DNA of 64,000 bases from Methylobacterium symbioticum (GCF_902141845.1 NZ_CABFPH010000006.1:44281-108280); one strand, 5' to 3'. Counted from the first letter of the stretch, positions 18,274-27,681 are shown. Program-made: numbers and translations. Notes: a model not told the origin generated them from the sequence alone.

Positions 18274-18795
18274 ATGAAGAAAATCATCGTCGGTGCTCTC
18301 GTCTCCAGCGTCATGCTCTCGGTCCCCGCGTTCGCGCAGGACAAGCAGCCGAGCCAGCCGTCCGATTCCCCAACGAAGTCCATGGCAACGCCGCCGGTCG
18401 GCACCGCGACGTCCCCAACCTCGAATGACGCCACGAGTGCTTCGACGGGAGGCGGCGGCCTGACGAGGGCCGACACGGCGACCGCCAAGATCAAGTTCGT
18501 CTCTGCGAAGCCGGCCGAGGTGACGTCCTCGAAGCTCGTGGGCAAGAATCTCTACAACAAGCAGAACGAGACGGTCGGTGAGATCGAGGATCTCGTCATG
18601 GAGAACGGCAAGACGGTGACCGGTGTCGTCGTCAGCGTCGGCGGCTTCCTCGGCGTGGGCGAGCGCTACGTGCTGGTCGACCCGTCGTCGATCTTCCTGC
18701 AACGCGCGGACGGCAAGCTCAAGGCGTTGGTGGACGCCGACAAGGAAGCGCTGAAGAGTGCGCCCGAGTTCAAATACGACAGAAAGGCCATCTGA
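18274..18795 (+). CDS. Secreted PRC-barrel domain protein
   Basis: A 173-residue protein: signal peptide MKKIIVGALVSSVMLSVPAF-A, a Ser/Thr/Pro-rich disordered linker to about residue 65, then a PRC-barrel domain. That domain is seen in SSKLVGKNLYNKQNETVGEI, EDLVMENGKTVTGVVVSVGGFLGVGERYVLV and the closing LKALVDADKEALKSAPEFKY. PRC-barrels are small beta folds in electron-transport, RNA-processing and envelope stress proteins; secreted forms are common in Methylobacterium and Bradyrhizobium relatives. Function unknown but probably periplasmic. Confidence 0.82.
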   Translation: MKKIIVGALVSSVMLSVPAFAQDKQPSQPSDSPTKSMATPPVGTATSPTSNDATSASTGGGGLTRADTATAKIKFVSAKPAEVTSSKLVGKNLYNKQNETVGEIEDLVMENGKTVTGVVVSVGGFLGVGERYVLVDPSSIFLQRADGKLKALVDADKEALKSAPEFKYDRKAI

Positions 18796-19013
18796 TCGTC
18801 GGTCTGCGAGGGGCCGCCGATATGGTCCCTCGCAAGACCCACGTCCGATTCGTGAACGAGCGGATGCCACCTTGCCACAACGGTCAAGCTTCTTCCGCTT
18901 CATGCTCCGTCGGGACGAGCCTGACACCTGTCGGTGAGAACGGCGGCGTGGGATAAATTCCTTGCCGATCGCCTGCCGTGGGGACTACCCGAAGGCGTCA
19001 CCAGGATTTCGGG

Positions 19014-19268
19014 ATGGCAAGAAGACCAGCGGCCATGATCATGCAAGTCATCAAACAAGGTGCGCGGGCCCGGATCCTCGGCCGACCGCGAGATGCCTGT
19101 CCCTATCCGGCGGATTCGCGCGAGCGCAGAGCTTGGTTCGAGGGTTTCGACGGATCCGCTTGGGATCACGATGCACCGCTCCCCGATCCGGACGTGACGG
19201 CCTCGGCTGGCACCTCGTCGGCGGGGAATGGCAGGGCCGCCTTGCACCCGGTGCGAGCGATGCCATAA
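19014..19268 (+). CDS. RMF/CrpP-like small protein
   Basis: An 84-residue protein with the sequence IKQGARARILGRPRDACPYP followed by DSRERRAWFEGFDG. This fits the pattern of ribosome modulation factor and CrpP-type proteins: a helix with G-x-A-x-x-x-G, a central CPY, then R-x-x-W-x-x-GF. RMF itself dimerises ribosomes in stationary phase; the alphaproteobacterial relatives are mostly uncharacterised. The ATG at 19014 has AGGA eight bases upstream; ATG at 19035 is an alternative. The C-terminal 35 residues look disordered. Confidence 0.55.
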   Translation: MARRPAAMIMQVIKQGARARILGRPRDACPYPADSRERRAWFEGFDGSAWDHDAPLPDPDVTASAGTSSAGNGRAALHPVRAMP

Positions 19269-19348
19269 GCCATCAGCTTCGCCGCCTCCGACCTTCCCCC
19301 TCCCTGCAGCGCGACTTATGTCCAAGGCGGTAGCCCTTAGGCACGGCT

Positions 19349-19702
19349 ATGAATAATCGCGGGAAGGCCTCAGCAAAAGAAATGCGGTCACCTTCGCTCG
19401 AAGGCCGCGTTCTCGGCCGGTTGGAGCGCGTGGTCACCGTCCTCGTTGAAGCCGGGCTGCATGATCGCGACGCTGCGCCTCCAGATCTCATCGAGCGCCT
19501 GCGGCGGCTCGAGCGGGACGTGCTCGCGTCGGACGGCGACCGTCAGGCACTGCAGGTCATCGCGTCAGGCCGACGTCTTCTGGGTGACGACGCTGCACCG
19601 GCTTCGACCGAGGAGCTTTCGGCCACCGATCCGCGCGGGCAACTTCCGTGGAATGCGGACGTCGGGCCTGATGCCTGCGGCCGCACGCCTGGAAGGCGAT
19701 AG
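19349..19702 (+). CDS. Hypothetical helical protein upstream of the sensor kinase
   Basis: A 117-residue protein with a coherent amphipathic helical core (LEGRVLGRLERVVTVLVEAG then LIERLRRLERDVLASDGDRQALQ) and a disordered tail. No family is recognised. It ends about 60 bases before the chosen start of the sensor kinase on the same strand and may be cotranscribed with the two-component pair. Confidence 0.45.
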   Translation: MNNRGKASAKEMRSPSLEGRVLGRLERVVTVLVEAGLHDRDAAPPDLIERLRRLERDVLASDGDRQALQVIASGRRLLGDDAAPASTEELSATDPRGQLPWNADVGPDACGRTPGRR

Positions 19703-19763
19703 GTACGCGTGGACTGCATCCGCGGGACGGATCGCCGAGGTCGGGGCGGCGGAGCATGCGCGA

Positions 19764-21839
19764 ATGGGTAGCATGACGGCAGATGGGAGTGGGCCGGCCG
19801 CCGAGCACCAGCTGAATCGCGGCAACGGCCGCACCTTCGCCGCGCTGGTTCTCGCGGCCGCCATTCCGGTCCTGCTGCTCAGCGGCTGGGTGGCCACGCT
19901 CATGGCTCAGCAGCAACGCGACCTCGACCGAAGCGCCGCGGTGGCCAGCGCGACCCGCGTGGCCGAACGCGTCGCCTCCGACATCGCTTCGCAGGTGACG
20001 GTGCTTGAGGCGGAGGCCGCCTCGAGCACCCTCGATCGGCCGGATCTCACCGACTTCTACGCCGAGGCCGAGCGACTGAGGCAGGCCCATCCGCGCTGGG
20101 AGACGGTCGAGCTCGCCGGCCCCGACGGCACGCAGATCGTCAACCTGCTCCGTACCCTCGACGAAGAACTCGGCCCCACTGCCGACCGCATGAGCTTCGA
20201 CGCCGTCGTCCGGACGAGAAGCCCGGCGATCGGTGGTATCGGCCCGGTCGGGCCGATCTCGGGCAAGCGTCTTGTCGCCCTGCGGGTACCGGTCCTCCGC
20301 GACGGGGAACTCCGGTACGTTCTGTCGGTCCGGCTAGCCACCAACGCGGTAAGCTCGATCCTGCGCGACGCCGGGGCGCCGGAGGGCTGGGTCGGAACCA
20401 TCGTGGACGCGAACGGCAACACGATCGCCCGCACACGCGCCGAAGCGGAGGAACTCGGACATCCTGCGAATTCGGCTCTGCAGGCGGCCATCCGGCGAGC
20501 TCCGCAGGGCTTCTACACCGGACCGACGCCCGAGGGGTCGAACGTCGAGGTCGTATATCGAACCCTCGAGGACACCGGCGGCTGGTCCGTACATTTCGGC
20601 ATGCCGGTCGCCACGCTGAACGCACCGGTCTCCCGCTCCTACCTCGTGCTCGCAGGCGGCAGCGTGCTCAGCATCGGCCTGGCCCTCGTGCTGGTCGGAC
20701 TGGTAGGCCGCGACATGGCGCAGCGCCGGGCCGGCGAACAGGCGCGCTTCCATCTCGCGCTCCGGTCGAGCGAGGAGCAGGGTGCCGTCGCCGCGGAAGC
20801 GGCGGAGCTCGGCACCCTGCGCTGGGACACGGTGCGTGGACGAGTGAGCGGCTCCGGGCGAACCGCCCATCTCCTCGGTTGGAAGGCGGTTGCCCCGGAG
20901 GGGCGGGATTCCGAAACGGATGCCGACGAGGCGTTGGAGGCGGTTCGAGTAGAAGACCGCATGCGGTTGGCCGAGGCCGTACGGCGAAGCATTGCGGACG
21001 GCGCGCCGCTCGACGTGGAGTTCCGGATCGTCCAGCAGGGGACGGAGCCGCGCTGGGTGCGGGTGGCCGGGCGCGTACCCAAGCTCCACAAGGACAAGCC
21101 CGTCGGTCTCATCTACGGCGTGGTATCGGACATCGAGCCGCGCAAGCGTGCCGAAGCGGAGCGGCTCGACCTGCTCCGCCGCCTCGGCGAAGCGCAGGAG
21201 AACGAGCAGCGCCGGATCGCCCGCGAACTGCACGACCAGGTCGGCCAGACGGTCACCGGCCTGTCTCTCGGATTGAAGAGCCTGGAGCGGCTCCTCGCAG
21301 GAGGAGCATCGGACGAAGCCGACCGCCACGTGCAATGGCTTCAGACGCTCGCCGGCGAGATCGGACGCGACATCCACCGCGCCGCCGTAGACCTACGACC
21401 GACCGCCCTCGACGACCTCGGCCTGCGCGAAGCGCTCGCCACCTTGCTGAGCACATGGAGCCGACGTCACGGCATCCGTGCCGACCTGGAATTCGTGGGC
21501 GAGGCCGCACGGGTGCCGGCGCCGATCGAGACCGCCGCCTATCGGATCGTGCAGGAGGCGCTCACCAACGTCCTAAAGCACGCGCGGGCTTCGACGGTCA
21601 GCGTCTCGGTCGAGCACCGTGCCGACGAGATGCGGGTTGTCGTCGAGGACGATGGCGTCGGCTTCGACGCTGAAGCGGTTCCCGGACCTCCAACGGATGA
21701 TTCGCCGGCCAAGCCGCAGCTGGGCCTGTCAGGCATCCGCGAGCGCCTGTCGCTTCTCAACGGCACGCTCGCGCTGGAGACCTCCCCGGGGGTGGGAACC
21801 ACGCTGTTCGTCGACATTCCGGTTCCGTACCCGGCCTGA
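19764..21839 (+). CDS. NarL-type membrane sensor histidine kinase
   Basis: A 691-residue sensor kinase. One membrane helix (AALVLAAAIPVLLLSGWVAT), a periplasmic sensory region of about 240 residues with a Cache-like fold (FYAEAERLRQAHPRWETVEL, GWVGTIVDANGNTIARTRA) and a second helix near SYLVLAGGSVLSIGLALVLV are followed by a PAS-like domain. Next comes the HisKA_3 dimerisation block RRIARELHDQVGQTVTGLSL with the phospho-acceptor His, then the ATPase domain with RIVQEALTNVLKHA, VEDDGVGFD and LGLSGIRERLSLLNG. The ligand is unknown. The frame is open to 19446, but ATG 19764 with GGAGC upstream gives the natural N-terminus. The response regulator starts 18 bases after its stop. Confidence 0.85.
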   Translation: MGSMTADGSGPAAEHQLNRGNGRTFAALVLAAAIPVLLLSGWVATLMAQQQRDLDRSAAVASATRVAERVASDIASQVTVLEAEAASSTLDRPDLTDFYAEAERLRQAHPRWETVELAGPDGTQIVNLLRTLDEELGPTADRMSFDAVVRTRSPAIGGIGPVGPISGKRLVALRVPVLRDGELRYVLSVRLATNAVSSILRDAGAPEGWVGTIVDANGNTIARTRAEAEELGHPANSALQAAIRRAPQGFYTGPTPEGSNVEVVYRTLEDTGGWSVHFGMPVATLNAPVSRSYLVLAGGSVLSIGLALVLVGLVGRDMAQRRAGEQARFHLALRSSEEQGAVAAEAAELGTLRWDTVRGRVSGSGRTAHLLGWKAVAPEGRDSETDADEALEAVRVEDRMRLAEAVRRSIADGAPLDVEFRIVQQGTEPRWVRVAGRVPKLHKDKPVGLIYGVVSDIEPRKRAEAERLDLLRRLGEAQENEQRRIARELHDQVGQTVTGLSLGLKSLERLLAGGASDEADRHVQWLQTLAGEIGRDIHRAAVDLRPTALDDLGLREALATLLSTWSRRHGIRADLEFVGEAARVPAPIETAAYRIVQEALTNVLKHARASTVSVSVEHRADEMRVVVEDDGVGFDAEAVPGPPTDDSPAKPQLGLSGIRERLSLLNGTLALETSPGVGTTLFVDIPVPYPA

Positions 21840-21857
21840 GCCCCGAGGAGCATGCCC

Positions 21858-22520
21858 ATGGACCGCATCCGCGTCGCTCTGGCCGACGACCATCCCATCG
21901 TCCTCGCCGGCATCCGGTCGCTTCTGACCGCCGACCCCGGGATCGAGCTAGTCGGCGAGGCCACGAGCGGCACCGACGCCCTACCCATGATCCATTCCGC
22001 CGGGCCCGACGTCGCCGTCGTCGACGTGTCGATGCCCGGACTGAACGGCCTCGAACTGACGGAGCGGGTGTCCGGCGAGTGCCCCAGCACGCGCGTGCTG
22101 GTGCTGACGGTCCACGAGGATGCGGCCTACGTCCGGCCACTGCTCGAGGCGGGCGCACGCGGCTACCTCCTGAAACGCTCGGCGGCCGACGACCTCCTGC
22201 GCGCGGTCCATGCGGTCGCCGCAGGTGGCATCTACCTAGATCCGTCCATCGCGAGCCATGCCCTGGATTCCTCGACCACGACCGGACGAGCGGACGCGGA
22301 CGGTGGCGGAGAAGCGCTGAGTCCACGGGAGACGGAGACGCTGCGGCTGATCGCGCAGGGCTTCAGCAACAAGGAGATCGCGCGGCGGATCGACGTCAGC
22401 GTGAAGTCGGTCGAGACCTACAAGGCCAGGGCCGCCGAGAAGCTCGGCCTGAAGACGAGAGCGGAGATCATCCGCTACGCCGCCGCACGCGGCTGGCTGG
22501 ACGCGTTCACGCTGCGGTAG
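21858..22520 (+). CDS. NarL/FixJ-family response regulator
   Basis: A 220-residue two-component regulator. The receiver domain has the acidic pocket VALADDHP, the phospho-acceptor Asp in VAVVDVSMPG, Thr in VLVLTVHED and Lys in GYLLKRSA. A LuxR-type DNA-binding domain follows (LSPRETETLRLIAQGFSNKE, IARRIDVSVKSVETYKARAAEKLGLKTRAEI). It is the evident partner of the HisKA_3 kinase directly upstream. The second of two in-frame ATG codons (21858) lies seven bases after GAGGAG and is chosen; the first at 21852 is too close to that site. Target genes are not evident. Confidence 0.88.
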   Translation: MDRIRVALADDHPIVLAGIRSLLTADPGIELVGEATSGTDALPMIHSAGPDVAVVDVSMPGLNGLELTERVSGECPSTRVLVLTVHEDAAYVRPLLEAGARGYLLKRSAADDLLRAVHAVAAGGIYLDPSIASHALDSSTTTGRADADGGGEALSPRETETLRLIAQGFSNKEIARRIDVSVKSVETYKARAAEKLGLKTRAEIIRYAAARGWLDAFTLR

Positions 22521-22605
22521 CGCGCGGCGACAGCCGTCGGGCCTGCGATGCCCACGGACGAAAAGTTCGACCGGCCTCGGCCGGTCCGAACGACGGGGAG
22601 AACCC

Positions 22606-22827
22606 ATGCAGGAAAGAATCGCACCACTTGTGCGCGAGGCCGCGACGCTCGAATACATCGCCGACGCTCTTGCGCAAGCGGCGGGCGTCCATGCGGGTGT
22701 CGGCGACAGGGGCGGAGCCCGCACGCTCAGACGCATGAGCCGGGAGCATCGCGTCAAGGCGATGCTGAGGCGGGGCCTTGCTGCCGCGATCCTGGGGCGC
22801 GAGCTGCCGGCGGCCGGCCCGCGATGA
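22606..22827 (+). CDS. Small hypothetical protein after the response regulator
   Basis: A 73-residue protein with a strong ribosome site (GGGGAGAACCC before ATG). It is Ala/Arg-rich and helical: REAATLEYIADALAQAAGVH and REHRVKAMLRRGLAAAILG. No family recognised. It lies 85 bases downstream of the response regulator and may be in the same transcript. Confidence 0.5.
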   Translation: MQERIAPLVREAATLEYIADALAQAAGVHAGVGDRGGARTLRRMSREHRVKAMLRRGLAAAILGRELPAAGPR

Positions 22828-23565
22828 TGGTGCGAGGACTTCTACGTTCGGGCCGGTCGGTGCCTTCACGTTCCCATTGCCGGTGTCCGACATCGGAAAC
22901 CGAGTGAAGGAACGCGACGGACCGCATCGCCGCTCGCAATCTCCCACTTCATGAATTCCTCCGCGACCGACACCGAAGGCGGCCGGTCGCTTGGGTCGAA
23001 GCCGTTCGGATGCAGGGCCGGGATCGATTCAGCCGCGACGGCGCTGAGGCCCCGAGGGGAGACGCGTCGTTCCCGACGCCGCCAGCGAAAGTTCCCGAGG
23101 TTAGCTGCGAGCGCGTACGGCGCCTGATCTCTCCCGGCGTCGGCATTCATACGACGTCCGGTTGAATTCCGCCGCCCGGTACCACTTTGCGATCGAGGGC
23201 CGCCCGTCCCGGACACAGGTGAACTTCCGGAACCGCACCACCGATCGTACGGCGGATGTCCGGTCGCGTAGGTCGACCCGGCCACCGGCAGCTGTCCGCC
23301 CCGGCGCAGTCCACGGCCATTTGGCGTCCGGGACGGCTGGCCACGTCCCGGTCTCTCGAAAATCCGGGTCCGAAGATGCACATTCCCGGACTCGCGACGG
23401 AGGGAAAGTCCATGACGCGAAGTTTGGCGCGGTGGATGCAGGGTGCCGTACGGAAGCCGGTCGTCCGAAAAAATCCGTGTTTTTCGACCAGGACGATTTC
23501 AGGCGACCAATAAGGATCTCCGGGGCTGCGCCCGCAGCCCGGCATGCGGCCAATCCGAGACGGAC
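22828..23565. other. Intergenic stretch before the island
   Basis: About 740 bases without a supported gene; the frames on either strand look random. An A/T inverted repeat, CGAAAAA at 23466-23472 with TTTTTCG at 23480-23486, lies about 80 bases before the sigma-like gene and could be part of its control region. Confidence 0.4.
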
Positions 23566-25167
23566 ATGCGCATAGAGCGAGGACGATACCGCCTGACGGA
23601 CATCACCTCACGCGCCGCAGGCATCCGCGGAGAGGACTACCTGACCTACCGCCCCTTCCTGCTCCGCGTACTCGGTAGGCTTGCGCGCGACGGCTACGCG
23701 GTGCCGCCGGGCGATGGCCTGGATCTCGTGCACGATTTTTTCGTCGAGGCTTGGCCCGAGGTCGTCACTCGGTATGATCCGAACAAGGCGCAATTCCCGA
23801 CTTTCCTTCACCTTTCGTTCGCGAGCTTCGCCCGACCGAGGATCGTCAAGCTGGCCCGCTGGCGGACGAATCTCGTTGATCCCTCCGCTTTTCTGCGTCG
23901 GCACGAACAATGGGAATACGTCGAGGCGCAGCAGGAACGATCCTTCGACCTGTACCTCGTCTCAGCCGCCGTGGAGTCGATGGAATATCAGGATCGGATC
24001 ATACTCGACTTCTACATAAAGGATGCGGGCTCGGAGCGCGAGATCGCGGATCGGCTTGGGATTACGCGATATCGTCTTCGTTCGAAGCTGGCTGACATCT
24101 TCGGGAATGTCGCCGCCAAGCTGGGCGACCTCGACGCGTTTCCCGAACCGGATTCTGCGATCGTCGTCGCACTTTGGCGTGACCACAGGACTGCCAAGGA
24201 AACGGCGAGCTACCTGAAACTGACGATTCCCGAAGTACAAGCCGTGCGGACCAGGATGTTCCGCCTGCTTGCCGAGACCGTGAAGGGAACAGGCGACATG
24301 GGTCACATGGACTCTACCCGAACGGGGGAGAAGAAGTCGTTGTCCAGGTCGGATGTGAAGACACTCCTGCATGACGCCGCAGGCGAACCATCCGAGGCGC
24401 GCGAGCAGGCCATGGAGCGGATCCGGCTTCACGCGGATGCCGTCCTCGACCATCTCGAAGGATTGGACGACGACACCGTCCTGTCCGAGGCGGATGCAGA
24501 TGCGTTCGCGAGAATCTATTCAGCCCTGTCCGGCGAAGAGGATGCGAAGGTCCTTCGGGAGGTGGAACTCCCCTACGTGACGGCCTACGAAAGCCAGGAG
24601 GTGTCGATCGGCGAGGCGTTCAGGCAGTCGCTCGTTCCGGGGTTGTCTCCGAAGCTGCGGGACTTGAGCTCCTATTTCCTCGGCCTCAAGGTCGCGGACC
24701 CCGAAACACGCGATCGGCTTCAGGCGAGCCCGACGGTGCGCCATGGTGGGCCGGCCGCCCGTGAACTGGCCGTCTATGGTTTGACGCCCGCGGCGTTGGT
24801 CGCTGCCGCCCACGCCATTGCCAGCTTGGCGCGACGTGAATGCGACCGGTTGAGGTTGGAACCGGGCTCCGCCATCCGACTGGGCGAAGGCGGCAGCGGC
24901 CGACCTATGGTCGACTTGGACGAAGCAGTCGGACAGGTCTCGCTGGTCGCAGAACTCGACGCGGAGGCCGCCCGCCGTACGACGCGCTGGCTCGTGGAGG
25001 CGGCGGGGTTCGTCCCCTTGTTGTTCGACGACTTCGTCGCGCAACCGATCGGAGATGAGGTGAGCCTCAGGCTGACGGACGAGATCGAGGACGATTTCTT
25101 CGTCCGCTGGAGGTCGCTGCCTCTGGCGGGCGGCAGCCGCGCGACCTCGGATCTATCGGAGGTCTGA
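23566..25167 (+). CDS. Sigma-70-like protein with long uncharacterised C-terminal region
   Basis: A 533-residue protein. Residues of about 20-100 resemble sigma-70 region 2 (GDGLDLVHDFFVEAWPEVVT then AQFPTFLHLSFASFARPRIV, the ECF-like core-binding helix). Residues of about 125-185 resemble region 4 (YQDRIILDFYIKDAGSEREI, ADRLGITRYRLRSKL), and a second HTH-like segment follows (TAKETASYLKLTIPEVQAVR). Beyond residue 245 come about 290 residues rich in acidic helices that I cannot assign to a family (HADAVLDHLEGLDDDTVLSE, ATRTTRWLVEAAGF-like end). Classical ECF sigma factors are about 200 residues, so the extension is unusual and may act as an internal inhibitor, sensor or partner-binding domain. 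ATG 23566 starts the region-2 homology; the frame is open to 23443. It converges with the phosphoesterase gene five bases after its stop. Confidence 0.6.
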   Translation: MRIERGRYRLTDITSRAAGIRGEDYLTYRPFLLRVLGRLARDGYAVPPGDGLDLVHDFFVEAWPEVVTRYDPNKAQFPTFLHLSFASFARPRIVKLARWRTNLVDPSAFLRRHEQWEYVEAQQERSFDLYLVSAAVESMEYQDRIILDFYIKDAGSEREIADRLGITRYRLRSKLADIFGNVAAKLGDLDAFPEPDSAIVVALWRDHRTAKETASYLKLTIPEVQAVRTRMFRLLAETVKGTGDMGHMDSTRTGEKKSLSRSDVKTLLHDAAGEPSEAREQAMERIRLHADAVLDHLEGLDDDTVLSEADADAFARIYSALSGEEDAKVLREVELPYVTAYESQEVSIGEAFRQSLVPGLSPKLRDLSSYFLGLKVADPETRDRLQASPTVRHGGPAARELAVYGLTPAALVAAAHAIASLARRECDRLRLEPGSAIRLGEGGSGRPMVDLDEAVGQVSLVAELDAEAARRTTRWLVEAAGFVPLLFDDFVAQPIGDEVSLRLTDEIEDDFFVRWRSLPLAGGSRATSDLSEV

Positions 25168-25171
25168 TTTC

Positions 25172-26275
25172 CTAACTCAGCACGAAGCTCACCTGACCGG
25201 GAGTCGCAGGTGCGGGTACGTTGGCCGGCGGGAGCGGAACGAAACGCCCGGCCGGCGCCAGCCAATGGACGACGCTCTTCCAGACCAGATTACCCTGCTC
25301 GCGCACGATCTCATGCATGAGCAGCGTGTTCGGGCGAAGCGCGCGGGCCTGCGGCATGCCTTTCAAGTCCTTGTATTCGAATCTGTCGCGTTGTGTCGTC
25401 GATCCGCAGCGGGCTTCCAGGTAGCGCCGGGTGTAGGGACCGTTGGTGGCGACCAATTCGGACAACAGGGCCACGTGCATATGCCCTGAGAGGACCACCG
25501 ATATCGACTTGTCGACGATGAAATGGTTCAGCAACCGCATCGAGAAATCGGCGATCTCCATCATCCGACGTCTTCCGCCACGCGTGATCTGCACCACGCC
25601 CGGACGGGAGGGATCGGGGATTGGTTTGACGGGACCGACCACGGAATGGTGCATGACCAGAACGCGGATCTCGCGTTCTCCGATGGGAGGCAGTCCTTCC
25701 AGAGCCTGTAACTGCGTATGGAACGCTCCGCGGCCGAGGATGCGGTTCGGACTGAAGGCGGATACGTCGGCGTCCGTGTCGATGAAGAGGAACTTCAACA
25801 TCGTCTCGTCGGGCAGGATCCTGGCCCGTACCCTGGGCATTGGTTGTGGGAGATGCCGAGCCAGGCCCTGGGTCGGCCCCCCAATCATCGAGTTGTTTCC
25901 GTTCCACTGGTCGTGGTTGCCCGAGATGCCCGTATCCGCCCAATCCGAACGGCCGAGCTGGAAGCCGAACTGCGAAGGCCCCGCCCCCAGAAAGGACCCT
26001 GCCAGATCGAACTGACCGACGGCACCGTTGGCCGTGACGTCGCCGGTCACGACCATGTCGAAGCCTTCGCACCGCCGACGCAACCTCGCATGGAAATCGT
26101 TCAATGCCAGAACACCCGCAGCGTGATGCCCCAATTGCCCGTCGAAGAGCGGGTTCAAACCGATCAGGCGCGGAGATGGAGCGCTCGAAGCGGTCGACTG
26201 TCCGGCCGGGATGTTGCCGAAGTGGAGATCCGAAACCTGGAGCAGCCTGTAGAGCGTCTCATCGGCCACCGGCAT
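25172..26275 (-). CDS. Calcineurin-like metallophosphoesterase
   Basis: A 367-residue cytoplasmic protein with all five blocks of the calcineurin-type phosphoesterase fold: SDLHFG, VVTGDVT, SGNHDQWNGNN, VLVMHHSVVG and VLSGHMHVALL. These Asp, Asn and His residues bind two metal ions and act on phosphomonoesters or phosphodiesters such as nucleotides or nucleic-acid ends. No signal peptide or extra domain is visible, except a Pro/Ala-rich tail. It is the only minus-strand gene in the island and converges tightly with the sigma-like gene. Its substrate is unknown; in this context a cyclic nucleotide or nucleic acid is possible, which is inference. Confidence 0.8.
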   Translation of the reverse strand: MPVADETLYRLLQVSDLHFGNIPAGQSTASSAPSPRLIGLNPLFDGQLGHHAAGVLALNDFHARLRRRCEGFDMVVTGDVTANGAVGQFDLAGSFLGAGPSQFGFQLGRSDWADTGISGNHDQWNGNNSMIGGPTQGLARHLPQPMPRVRARILPDETMLKFLFIDTDADVSAFSPNRILGRGAFHTQLQALEGLPPIGEREIRVLVMHHSVVGPVKPIPDPSRPGVVQITRGGRRRMMEIADFSMRLLNHFIVDKSISVVLSGHMHVALLSELVATNGPYTRRYLEARCGSTTQRDRFEYKDLKGMPQARALRPNTLLMHEIVREQGNLVWKSVVHWLAPAGRFVPLPPANVPAPATPGQVSFVLS

Positions 26276-26880
26276 CGGTCCAACTCGTTTCGTCCAGGCA
26301 AGGAAGGAATGCGACGCCGACCCGGCGTCGGGAGACAGTCCAGGTCAAATAGCCTGACGCCGGTGAAGCCGCGAGGTTCCTTCGCGGCTTTCCAGGCAGC
26401 TTACCCGGCGGGACCTGATATGGGATCGGCCGGTGATCACAACGCGCATCCTCTGCCACTGGGGGAGCGCAACCGTGGCTGCTGTCGGTCGGATGTTCGC
26501 CTTCAGCAGCTTCGACTCCGGGTCCTACGGGCCGGGCGGCGGCACGTCCGGTCCTCGGACACCGGCCGCGCCATCCACACTCGAACAGGATAGTTTTCCT
26601 AGAAGACGGTCCCCGTCCTACCGCGCAGCCTGACACGACGCACCGCGCACCCTGCAGGCCGATCCAGTCGGGGTTGAAGTCGATGCCGAGCGCGGCCCTA
26701 TCGCGCGCGTCGGCACGACGGTCGGCCTGCTCGGGCCCGATTCAGCGTGCACAGCTCCATGGAACGTGGAGGTGCTCAGTTCAAACCGGCAACCGAAATC
26801 GGTAGACAGCATCAGCCGGCGCAGTCCGGAGAACACCGCGTCCATCGAGCGGTGATCGCAGATGCACGGGGGGCATCGCT
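26276..26880. other. Intergenic and regulatory stretch before the helicase operon
   Basis: About 600 bases between the divergent phosphoesterase and the second sigma-like gene. It holds the hairpin at 26366-26390 and probably the promoters of both genes. No supported gene. Confidence 0.4.
26366..26390. terminator. Hairpin, possible terminator or leader structure
   Basis: AAGCCGCGA (26366-26374) pairs with TCGCGGCTT (26382-26390) around a 7-base loop. Only three T residues follow on the plus strand, so termination would be weak. Confidence 0.35.
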
Positions 26881-27681
26881 TTGATTACACCGCTGCGGAA
26901 GCGTCGGCTGGCTGACCACGGTCCAGGCGAGCCGTACGAGCGTCGTCCCGAGACGACTGCGCAGCTCGAGGAGCTCGACCTCTTGTCTCGCGACGAACTC
27001 GTGGAGCGCTGCGAGATCCCGCGCGGCAATCCGCAGTACGTCGAAACCGAATGTCTCCTCTACTTCGTCAGAAGCACGCGCATCGACAACTCAGACCGCT
27101 ATTTCGACCGACTGTACGCACAACTGCTGAAGCGAGTCCTCAAACGGCTTCCGAACGCCGAACGCGCCGGTGGCGAAGTCGAATCCTACAGCATCGGCGA
27201 GATCCGCGACCGGATGTTCGACCGCTTCGTGACGCTACTGTCCGAAGACCACCACCTCTACTCGGAGAAGCTCGACTTCTTCGAGATCCGCTTCGACAGC
27301 GCGATGAGCAGACTTCGGGTGGATGCGGAGAGGAAGGTCTGGCGCGAAGAGAAGCGGACGACCGGCCTGTCGTACGACGACGAATCCGGCGAGCTTTCGA
27401 AGGAGGTCGAGCATGCGGCGGGGGAATACGATCCGTTCGACGTCGCCGAAAAATCGTCGACGAATTACCGGTTGAGGCTGGACGCAGCGATCGACGAACT
27501 ACCTGCGGAACAAATCAGGATCATCGAGATGCTGCGGCTCGGGATACCGATCGACTCGAACGAGACGTTCGCCGTCACGATCGCCAAGACTCTAGGGCGT
27601 TCGGAGAAGACCATCAGGACATATCGCGACAAGGCATACCTCGCCATCGAACGCTTCATGAGGGATGGAGACGACCGATGA
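26881..27681 (+). CDS. Sigma-70-like transcription factor, first gene of helicase operon
   Basis: A 266-residue protein. The C-terminal 65 residues (LRLDAAIDELPAEQIRIIEM, then TIAKTLGRSEKTIRTYRDKA) read as a sigma-70 region 4 HTH: the 'DELP.EQ..I..M' lead-in is typical. The middle part (YFDRLYAQLLKRVLKRLP, RLRVDAERKVWREEKR) would correspond to a diverged region 2. It is divergent enough that a sigma-like regulator without core binding is possible. The start is a TTG at 26881 with a GGGGGG block about seven bases upstream; no ATG gives the full N-terminus. Its stop overlaps the ATG of the next gene (ATGA), showing translational coupling. Confidence 0.6.
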   Translation: MITPLRKRRLADHGPGEPYERRPETTAQLEELDLLSRDELVERCEIPRGNPQYVETECLLYFVRSTRIDNSDRYFDRLYAQLLKRVLKRLPNAERAGGEVESYSIGEIRDRMFDRFVTLLSEDHHLYSEKLDFFEIRFDSAMSRLRVDAERKVWREEKRTTGLSYDDESGELSKEVEHAAGEYDPFDVAEKSSTNYRLRLDAAIDELPAEQIRIIEMLRLGIPIDSNETFAVTIAKTLGRSEKTIRTYRDKAYLAIERFMRDGDDR

